Assembly (NCBI GenBank): GCA_946407715.1
Contig: CAMJPH010000093.1
Span: 1 to 7,622, forward strand
DNA length: 7,622 bases
Reading direction: 5' to 3'
Source: an uncultured Bacteroidales bacterium
GTDB taxonomy: Bacteria; Bacteroidota; Bacteroidia; Bacteroidales; WCHB1-69
Part shown: positions 1 to 4,697 of the stretch, in pieces
Layout of the letters: every line of letters starts with the position of its first letter
How positions within the stretch are numbered: the first letter of the stretch is position 1
The notes under the pieces: generated by a model
Seen by the model: only the letters and a program-made list of their open reading frames with translations
What the model was told of the DNA's origin: nothing
Databases searched by the model: none
Made by a program: the position numbers and the translations under genes

Positions 1-93
1 GATTTGCTCCAAATAGTCGCCGTAGCTCACGCCATCGTCGCGAAGGACGTTGGCTATATTCCAAATCTTTGATATGATTGTCGATTCAGTCAT
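1..93 (-). CDS. hsdM: Type I restriction-modification DNA methyltransferase subunit, N-terminal 31 codons (runs off the window)
   Basis: The minus-strand frame starting with ATG at 93 begins MTESTIISKIW and continues through VLRDDGVSYGDYLEQ. This is the highly characteristic N-terminus of HsdM, the adenine-N6 methyltransferase subunit that, with HsdS, methylates the target of a type I system. Only 31 codons are inside the window, so the SAM-binding and NPPF catalytic motifs cannot be seen. An in-frame ATG at 120 would add nine residues and overlap the end of the upstream membrane-protein gene. I prefer 93 because family members normally begin right at MTEST. The gene starts 16 nt after the stop of the DUF3307 gene (or overlaps it by 11 nt with the longer start), so it is probably cotranscribed with that gene and the cyclase-like gene. 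The hsdR remnant lies upstream on the same strand. The family call is firm, but whether the gene is intact is unknown. Confidence 0.85.
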   Translation of the reverse strand, partial: MTESTIISKIWNIANVLRDDGVSYGDYLEQI

Positions 94-109
94 AAATTCT
101 TGTCTGTTT

Positions 110-814
110 TCACAATCCATAGTACAATTTGATAGCGACACCGACAAATATTGCCATAGAAAAGCTCAACAAGGTGCCTATCAATACATATTCCGATTTC
201 GCCTTGTCACCTTCGGCAAAACGCAAAAGAGATTTCGAAGCCATGATAAATCCAACGGCTTCATATTGTCCCAATAACACAAACACAAACGAAAGAAGTC
301 GTTCAACAATTCCTATCAGTTTTCCCGCATTGGGCAAATCTTCAACATTATCATCGTCACTTCTTTTGTTCACCTTGACGTTTGCGACCTTGAAAATTTC
401 TTTGATTATTATGTTAGAGGGTTTTACGCAAACAAGAATACCCAACAACAGGGCGATATACTCTTCTTCCACACCACTCACAAAAGCAGGCAAATCGCAG
501 TTCCATAAACAACAAACTGATAAAATCACGATTAAATGCGACAGCTGATCGACAAAGAAAATAGATTTACATTTGGAGGCATAACATTTCATGGCATCTA
601 TAAGCAAATGAGAGGCCGCGATAATCAATGCCACCCACCAGAAGTTGAAAGAAAATGACAAAATCCAAGCGCACACAAAGGTTATCAAAGCATGTATATA
701 AAGATTCAGTGACTTAAAGCCGTTTCTTGCCTTATCCGCACACGACTTGCCGCTCTGCAAATAGAAATCGCTGACAGTATGGGCAATTATTTGTAATAGC
801 AAAAAACGTATCAT
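110..814 (-). CDS. DUF3307 family polytopic membrane protein
   Basis: A 234-residue, very hydrophobic protein. The N-terminal half carries the DUF3307 pattern: H12xxxD16 and Q20 (AHTVSDFYLQ), H41 in the second membrane segment, then H69xxxD73 (SHLLID) and D89Q-xx-H93 (VDQLSH). I estimate six or seven membrane segments, near residues 2-18, 38-56, 58-75, 92-108, 117-137, 166-184 and 208-229. A charged, Asp-rich loop (about 148-160) separates the halves. The C-terminal half has the block GKLIGIVERLL and MASKSLLRF. The biochemical function of DUF3307 is not known to me. The in-membrane His/Asp residues hint at metal binding, which is inference. The start ATG lies 2 nt after the stop of the cyclase-like gene, and the gene runs into hsdM, so the three form one transcription unit. 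It probably acts as membrane partner or effector of the upstream protein. Confidence 0.78.
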   Translation of the reverse strand: MIRFLLLQIIAHTVSDFYLQSGKSCADKARNGFKSLNLYIHALITFVCAWILSFSFNFWWVALIIAASHLLIDAMKCYASKCKSIFFVDQLSHLIVILSVCCLWNCDLPAFVSGVEEEYIALLLGILVCVKPSNIIIKEIFKVANVKVNKRSDDDNVEDLPNAGKLIGIVERLLSFVFVLLGQYEAVGFIMASKSLLRFAEGDKAKSEYVLIGTLLSFSMAIFVGVAIKLYYGL

Positions 815-816
815 AA

Positions 817-1509
817 CTAAAAGTGTATTTGTTCGTAATATTTCAACAGTTGTTCTACTGCGTTCCAGCCAAATGAGGTGGAATGTTGATTAACAGCAGA
901 CTGGTTAATTCCCATTTTTTCGGATATTTCAATTTCGCTCATTCCTAACAGACGATAATATATAACCTCACATTGACGCTCCGATGCTCGCTTAAACAGT
1001 ACGTCCAAAAAGCCAAGATAGGCATTTATCTGTTGTGTCAATTCACTATTTGAAGACTCAAAAAACAAGGTGTTTTTTATCACTATTTTTGATTTGTTCG
1101 AAGTCCGCTGGCGTTCTATTGCCCTTCCTGAAGCATATATGGCCTCGCCATCCAACATATTTGTCCGCTTATCGGCAATGCGCATTTCACCTACAGCAAT
1201 AGCGATTCTAACCCCGTATGTTTTAAACATACTCAAACGCTTCTTATCTACATTTTGACCCACACAGTCTGTATCAACCTTGAACTTTTTTATCATCGTT
1301 TTTAAAAGCAGGGCTATACGCAATGAGTTTTGTGGATTACCTATATAAATTTCCACACTATCACCTTTGCTTAATCGTCCCCATGTGTCTTCGTATTCTT
1401 TTTCTATTTGCTCAACAAAGACCTCTATCTCGTTCTGCAATTGACTTAAAGCACAAGGTGTCAATTCGGTAGAAGATACTATATCCGCTGAAATTGTAGC
1501 GCTATTCAT
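817..1509 (-). CDS. SatD-like / class III nucleotidyl-cyclase-like protein with C-terminal helix-turn-helix
   Basis: A 230-residue protein starting MNSATISADIVSST. The N-terminal 150 residues follow the class III cyclase layout. ADIV gives a first metal-type Asp (D9) and KGDSVE a second (D50), 41 residues apart, close to the 44 in mammalian adenylate cyclase. GVRIAIAVGEM matches the usual RIGIHTGEV strand, and GEAIYASGRAIE matches GxxVNxAARLE. In that last motif the Arg (R129) is kept, but the transition-state Asn is Tyr (Y125). SatD-family proteins share this look. Residues about 175-210 (SERQCEVIYYRLLGMSEIEISEKMGINQSAV, split here as SERQCEVIYY / EIEISEKMGINQSAV) form a LuxR/sigma-region-4-like HTH. 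A longer TTG start at 1527 is rejected because that TTG is part of the -7 promoter box. The gene is followed 2 nt later by the DUF3307 gene. Inference: a nucleotide-sensing or nucleotide-making regulator that may bind the palindromes upstream. Cyclase activity is uncertain. Confidence 0.7.
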   Translation of the reverse strand: MNSATISADIVSSTELTPCALSQLQNEIEVFVEQIEKEYEDTWGRLSKGDSVEIYIGNPQNSLRIALLLKTMIKKFKVDTDCVGQNVDKKRLSMFKTYGVRIAIAVGEMRIADKRTNMLDGEAIYASGRAIERQRTSNKSKIVIKNTLFFESSNSELTQQINAYLGFLDVLFKRASERQCEVIYYRLLGMSEIEISEKMGINQSAVNQHSTSFGWNAVEQLLKYYEQIHF

Positions 1510-1524
1510 AAATTTTATTTTTTG

Positions 1525-1555
1525 CAAAGATACTAAATTTTATAAGCCAAACAAC
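1525..1555 (-). promoter_or_regulatory. Bacteroidetes-type promoter of the cyclase-like/DUF3307/hsdM unit
   Basis: On the minus strand TATCTTTG (1532 to 1525) matches the TAnnTTTG -7 box exactly. A TTG 19 nt upstream (1554 to 1552) within TTGTTTGG serves as the -33 element. Transcription would begin near 1518-1520, giving a leader of about 10 nt before the ATG at 1509, which supports that start. The -33 element lies inside the spacer of the first TTATAAG palindrome, so a protein bound there would cover the promoter. Confidence 0.6.
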
Positions 1556-1625
1556 TTATAAGCTGCATTTATAAGCCAAATAACTTATAAACTGCATTTA
1601 TAAGCCAAACAGCTTATAAATGCAT
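1540..1625. repeat. Three 29-bp tandem repeats, each containing a TTATAAG-N8-CTTATAA palindrome (candidate operators)
   Basis: Perfect 7-nt inverted arms TTATAAG/CTTATAA occur at 1540-1561, 1569-1590 and 1598-1619, with spacing of exactly 29 bp each time. Spacers are CCAAACAA, CCAAATAA and CCAAACAG, and linkers are GCTGCAT, ACTGCAT and ATGCATG. The array occupies the space between the cyclase-like gene's promoter and the hairpin repeats. The first copy overlaps the -33 box. Arm conservation with drift in spacer and linker favours a protein-binding array, most simply for autoregulation by the HTH protein encoded just downstream. A neutral minisatellite is the alternative. Confidence 0.75.
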
Positions 1626-1722
1626 GGTGCCTTCGACAGGCTCAGGCACCATTTACGGTCGTTGAGCTTGTCGAAACGACTGCGGTGCCTTCGACAGGCT
1701 CAGGCACCATTTACGGTCGTTG
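1626..1722. repeat. 58-bp-period composite hairpin repeat, one full and one truncated copy
   Basis: The unit runs hairpin A (GGTGCCT-N11-AGGCACC, 1626-1650), linker ATTTACG, hairpin B (GTCGTT-N11-AACGAC, 1658-1680), then TGC. It begins again at 1684 (hairpin A, 1684-1708) and breaks off inside hairpin B at about 1722. The loops are the same 11-nt core: TCGACAGGCTC in A is the reverse complement of GAGCCTGTCGA, and B has GAGCTTGTCGA. This is thus a family of inverted repeats with a fixed core and exchangeable arms. Core-bearing sequences of this type are, from memory, scattered in many bacterial genomes. The hsdR coding sequence stops resembling its family exactly where the repeat starts (about 1722). 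Confidence 0.8.
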
Positions 1723-2482
1723 GCAATGTAACTCGACGAGAGTCGCTGCACATTGTATAGTTCGGTGAATTTGCGGTTGTCGTCGTTCGGACGGAAGTTC
1801 ATAAACTCCTGCTCGGCCTGTTCGCCCAGATTGCGCGTATCTACAAGAAACAGAATGCGTTTGGCTTTGGCAAATTTCAACAGTCTGTAAATGAACGTGA
1901 TGGCGGTAAACGTTTTACCTGCTCCCGTCGCCATCTGAATCAGTGCCCGCGGACGGTTGTTCTTGAAGGATTCCTCAAGATTTTCAACCGCCTTTATCTG
2001 AGCGGGGCGCAAACCCGTGGGATTCAAATTGGGAAAATCTTGCAAGCGGCTTCTCAAACTCCGTCCGATGCGAATCCATTCCGCAATCGTTTCGGGTTTG
2101 TGGAACGCAAATACGGTGCGGTAACGTGGCTTCGGGTCGCTGTAGTCGGTAAAATGGGTTAATGTGCCTATCGTTTCATAAATGTAGTTCAGAGGCTCAT
2201 TGTTCAGGTATTTCAATTTCGCATTGGCATACCGCACCGACTGTTCTTCAACCACCGTGATATTGACAGCTCCTCATCGCGCTTCGCCTCAATAATGCCA
2301 ACAGGTTTGCGGTTCACGAACAAAACGTAATCCGCAGGCCCCACATCAGTCTGGTATTCGTGCACGGCAACACCTACTCCCGCCGAAAAGTCAATCTTGC
2401 TTTTCGACTGGATTATCCAACCTGCCTGTTCGAGCAGACTGTCAATCTTATCACGAGCAATTTGTTCGGAATTCTGATTCAT
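1653..2482 (-). pseudogene. hsdR: Type I restriction endonuclease subunit, N-terminal remnant with a frameshift and lost C-terminus
   Basis: HsdR is the ATP-driven translocase and nuclease subunit of type I systems. The first frame (ATG at 2482; a TTG at 2488 is less likely) encodes the nuclease domain with a PD-(D/E)xK pattern: an Asp in GPADYVLF, then GIIEAKRDEE. The frame is lost near 2270, where one base appears to be missing. Homology resumes in the next frame as ITVVEEQSVRYANAKLKYLN. The second part contains Walker A (MATGAGKT) and motif Ia (LVDTRNLGEQA), then FTELYNVQRLSSSYIA. Real homology ends at about 1723. The remaining codons down to TAA at 1653 are translated hairpin repeat. The DEAD box, other helicase motifs and the whole C-terminal half of the roughly 800-1000-residue family are absent. 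The protein should be non-functional. A sequencing error could explain the frameshift but not the truncation. Confidence 0.87.
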
Positions 2483-2491
2483 ACTCAATTA

Positions 2492-2513
2492 AAGATTTTG
2501 TAAACAAAATCTT
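2492..2513. promoter_or_regulatory. 22-bp near-perfect palindrome just upstream of hsdR
   Basis: AAGATTTTGT-AA-ACAAAATCTT is a 10-nt inverted repeat around a 2-nt centre, ending 9 nt before the hsdR ATG at 2482. Its position over the leader suits an operator for hsdR. It could also act as a weak AT-rich terminator for the oxidoreductase gene whose stop is at 2564, but no clear T-run follows on the minus strand. Either role is inference. Confidence 0.5.
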
Positions 2514-2563
2514 CCTTTTCTTGAATCATTTTCACTGCTCTATTTATCATTTTGCCTCAGTCT

Positions 2564-3244
2564 TTATTCCTCTTTCGCCATCTCCACTAACCGCTTCCCG
2601 AGCTCGTAGGCGTTCTGCAGGTCTGTCTGCCAGTGCGCATCACGGTACTGGCGTTTGTCCTCCTCTTTGAACATGGTCATGGCGTAACGGGAATAGTCAG
2701 TGAACTGGTAGGTATTGCAGGCATAGAGCGTTTCGCTGTGACCGAAATTCTCCTTTAACTGCTTTTCACATGTGCCCAGCAGCACGGGATACTTCCAGTC
2801 TTCCATGGCCTCCTCGGGTATGTTCATCGTGAAAATCATAGCGGTTTGCTTCTCACGGATGGGACGACGACGGTTCCCTTGTTCGTCGTAGTCGTAGGTG
2901 AAATTCGGGAAGATCAACCTTTCGAGGAATGAACGCGTTTCGCCCGTGGGATAACTGAAATAGACAGGCGAACCGATGACAATCACATCTGCTTCGCATG
3001 CCTTTTCAAGCACAGGACGCAAATCGTCGCGAATAGCGCACACACCGTCTGTCTTGGCGTTTTTCAACTGGCAGGCGAAGCAACTCTTACATCCCTTGAA
3101 ATCAATGTCATAGAGGTTGACCATCTCCACTTCGGCACCGACCTCCTGAGCTCCTTTCATGGCGCCTTCCAACATCTGTGCCGTGTTCCATTTCTTCCGC
3201 GGCCCCCCGTTCACAAAGACCGCCTTGATCGCTTTGTTCTCCAT
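2564..3244 (-). CDS. Flavodoxin-family NAD(P)H-dependent oxidoreductase / iron-sulfur-flavoprotein-like
   Basis: A 226-residue soluble protein with the flavodoxin-like fold of FMN reductases. The FMN phosphate loop is NGGPRKKWNTAQML (from residue 12), and the isoalloxazine-side loop is GSPVYFSYPTGETRSFLERL (91-110). Between them KGCKSCFAC gives C52-x2-C55-x2-C58, followed by C69, resembling the compact cysteine motif of archaeal iron-sulfur flavoproteins (Isf). The last spacing here is 10, longer than the 4-7 described for Isf, so a bound 4Fe-4S cluster is plausible but not certain. The likely role is FMN-dependent electron transfer or quinone/nitro-compound reduction using NAD(P)H; the substrate is unknown. 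The start ATG at 3244 has no Shine-Dalgarno and is preceded by a leader that recurs near 4610. The gene follows the hydrolase by 123 nt and precedes the hsdR remnant by 81 nt. Confidence 0.85.
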   Translation of the reverse strand: MENKAIKAVFVNGGPRKKWNTAQMLEGAMKGAQEVGAEVEMVNLYDIDFKGCKSCFACQLKNAKTDGVCAIRDDLRPVLEKACEADVIVIGSPVYFSYPTGETRSFLERLIFPNFTYDYDEQGNRRRPIREKQTAMIFTMNIPEEAMEDWKYPVLLGTCEKQLKENFGHSETLYACNTYQFTDYSRYAMTMFKEEDKRQYRDAHWQTDLQNAYELGKRLVEMAKEE

Positions 3245-3251
3245 ATTTATA

Positions 3252-3290
3252 CTGAATAAAGATTAAAGCGCAAAAACACAAATAATCTGA
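3252..3290 (-). repeat. Leader sequence copy 1, before the oxidoreductase gene
   Basis: This stretch (plus strand begins CTGAATAAAGATT, then AAGCGCA) aligns with 4610-4649 over about 40 bp, with roughly three-quarters identity by eye and a one-base gap. On the minus strand it contains a TTTG and an AATCTTTA block in promoter-like positions, ending 7 nt before the ATG at 3244. It is probably the promoter/leader of the oxidoreductase gene. The box match is imperfect, so the promoter role is tentative. Confidence 0.45.
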
Positions 3291-3332
3291 ACACACGCAA
3301 GCAAATGGAATTGTCCCGAATGTGTTAGCAAA

Positions 3333-3346
3333 CGCGCTTTATCGCG
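3333..3346 (-). terminator. Possible weak hairpin terminator after the hydrolase gene
   Basis: CGCG-CTTTAT-CGCG lies 22 nt downstream of the hydrolase stop codon (3368-3370). On the minus strand the short GC-only stem is followed by TTTGCT, not a proper T-run. This is the only terminator-like structure in the gap and the call is weak. Confidence 0.25.
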
Positions 3347-3367
3347 CCCTTTAGGATAATCAAATAG

Positions 3368-4252
3368 TTAATCATTCTCTTCCAACCATTTCTCCAAAAT
3401 CGCGCAGTACTTGTCGGTCTGTTCTACAAAACAGGTGTGACGGGCGCCTTTGAAGACCTCCCAACGGCTGTTCGGGATGTTCTCGTAGAGCGAGGCGGCC
3501 ACTACCGGGGTGCAGATGTCGCGGGTACCGCTGCAGATCAGACAGGGCTGTTTGATTTCGTTGAGGCGGTCAGTGTATTCGAAATCGGCCAAGTTGCCCA
3601 GCGGCTGGTACTCGTTGGGCCCCCAGCCGTAGAGATAGGCTTCGTCGCCCGCACGTTTGGGACGACGGATGCATTCGGGCGAGTCGGCATCGACACTGAT
3701 GACGTAACGCTCATAATAGTGGTCGTTGGCGCGAAGATAGTCGGGGTCGTCCCATTTGCCAGAGGCTTCGGCGCGACGGATGGTTTCTTGGTCCTCTTCC
3801 GGCATATATTTGATGAGACGGTGCTGCTCGCTGGCCCATAGCAAACTGGAAGCATGACCAGAAGAGAGAATCACCGATTTGATGCCTTCTGGCTTACAGT
3901 CAATTATATAGGCGATGGCCTGCATGGCTCCCCACGACTGACCGAGCAGGTGGATTTGGTCAAGATGCAGATACTCGCGCAGGGCGATGAGCTCGTTGAT
4001 CCAGGTCTCCTGGGTCCACAACTCGGGATGCCCGTCAAGATAGGAGTTGCCGCATCCGATCTGGTCGTAGGAAATCACCTGACGACCCGTGTCGGCGATA
4101 CGGTCCAACACTTCGAAATAGTTGTGCGTGCTACCCGGTCCGCCGTGCAACAGCAGCAACGCCGGCTTGTTTGACGGTTCACCGACGATGCGGTAATAGG
4201 TTTGATAGCCCAAGAAGGGCATACACCCTTCGCTGATAAGATGTTGTTTCAT
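3368..4252 (-). CDS. Proline-iminopeptidase-like alpha/beta hydrolase (peptidase family S33)
   Basis: A 294-residue protein of the alpha/beta-hydrolase fold. The opening CMPFLGYQTYYRIVGE is typical of proline-specific aminopeptidases. Visible motifs are the oxyanion-hole loop HGGPGS (36-41), the SYDQIGCGNS strand (61-70), the nucleophile elbow GQSWGA with Ser106, GTRDICTP with Asp245, and ARHTCFVE with His272. The last three make a complete Ser-Asp-His triad. Residues about 140-225 form the helical cap that selects substrate. Length is normal for the family (about 290-310). The expected reaction is release of N-terminal proline or another residue from short peptides, or hydrolysis of an amino-acid amide. 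No signal peptide is seen, so it should be cytoplasmic. The start at 4252 is preceded by TTAAAAT and abuts the thioredoxin-like gene remnant, which may once have been cotranscribed with it. The exact substrate cannot be told. Confidence 0.88.
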   Translation of the reverse strand: MKQHLISEGCMPFLGYQTYYRIVGEPSNKPALLLLHGGPGSTHNYFEVLDRIADTGRQVISYDQIGCGNSYLDGHPELWTQETWINELIALREYLHLDQIHLLGQSWGAMQAIAYIIDCKPEGIKSVILSSGHASSLLWASEQHRLIKYMPEEDQETIRRAEASGKWDDPDYLRANDHYYERYVISVDADSPECIRRPKRAGDEAYLYGWGPNEYQPLGNLADFEYTDRLNEIKQPCLICSGTRDICTPVVAASLYENIPNSRWEVFKGARHTCFVEQTDKYCAILEKWLEEND

Positions 4253-4615
4253 ATTTTAACTGGTCAAGTATAAAATGTCCTATGTAGCTGTCGGAATGGC
4301 TCTTGATGAAGTCAATCTGGTAGTCGATGTATTCTTTGATGATGGGCTGCAATTACGCGTCAAGTTCCTCAACCTTTGCGGAATCAGACTGCGCCATTTC
4401 AGCGTAGATAGCCATAATCCGGTCCTCGTATAGTTTCGCGCCCTTCTCGTGATGCATCGACAGTTCGTTCATCGCGGGACAGCTGGATATGGTCCAGCGA
4501 GGCATGTCGTCAATGTCACCCGAGATGGCTGTGTTTTGGTTTTCGGTGAAGAATGGGAATATGCCGCAGCTGGCGTTTTTGTCGAATTTGATGATGTAGA
4601 GCGTCTTTTCTGAAT
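4253..4615 (-). pseudogene. Remnant of a DUF4369/thioredoxin-like (TlpA-type) lipoprotein gene
   Basis: The minus-strand frame reads KTLYIIKFDKN, IFPFFTENQNTAISGDID, SPAMNEL-like sequence, then KLYEDRIMAIYAEMA and EELDA, followed by an in-frame TAA (4355-4353). It continues past the stop as QPIIKEYIDYQIDFIKSH, DSYIGHFILDQLKYE. This pattern, a beta-rich part followed by a long charged helix ending in a PDSY/SDSY-like turn, resembles the N-terminal DUF4369 domain of Bacteroidetes secreted thiol-disulfide proteins. The signal peptide and first strands are missing upstream, and the thioredoxin domain (CxxC) is missing downstream, where the hydrolase begins instead. The TAA is one C-to-T change from CAA. 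I therefore call it a decayed internal fragment. A short ATG-started peptide (4640 to 4353) could still be made, but nothing suggests it is functional. The family assignment is moderate and from memory. Confidence 0.5.
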
Positions 4616-4649
4616 TAAAGATTGAAGCGCATAAGTACAAAAATCGCGA
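4610..4649 (-). repeat. Leader sequence copy 2, before the gene remnant
   Basis: The plus strand begins CTGAATTAAAGATT, then GAAGCGCA, paralleling 3252-3290. Here the leader is joined directly to codons from inside the thioredoxin-like gene remnant. This suggests that a deletion removed the original gene start, or that a duplicated leader recombined with the fragment. Confidence 0.45.
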
Positions 4650-4664
4650 GCTGACAAATCCCTC

Positions 4665-4697
4665 ATTACTAATTACTAATTACTAATTACTAATTAC
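4665..4697. repeat. Heptanucleotide tandem repeat (ATTACTA)n directly after murA
   Basis: Four exact ATTACTA units followed by a partial fifth (ATTACT, changed to TTA at the end) lie immediately downstream of the murA stop codon at 4698-4700. The unit reads TAGTAAT on the murA coding strand. Copy number could vary by slippage. No hairpin or terminator function is apparent. Confidence 0.9.

Noticed and set aside
129..548. 139-codon plus-strand frame opposite the DUF3307 gene
   Set aside because: It is antisense to a clear membrane protein in an operon, low in complexity and without a recognisable domain or promoter.
1510..1527. Longer TTG start for the cyclase-like protein
   Set aside because: The TTG is the end of the TATCTTTG -7 promoter box, so it would lie upstream of the transcript start. 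The ATG at 1509 fits the family start.
1540..1722. CRISPR-like repeat array
   Set aside because: The 29-bp repeats are back to back with only 7-nt linkers and no unique spacers, and the 58-bp units are complex hairpins. No cas gene is nearby.
3437..3841. 134-codon open frame on the plus strand inside the hydrolase gene
   Set aside because: It is antisense to a gene with a complete catalytic triad; its composition is that of a shadow frame and no motif is present.
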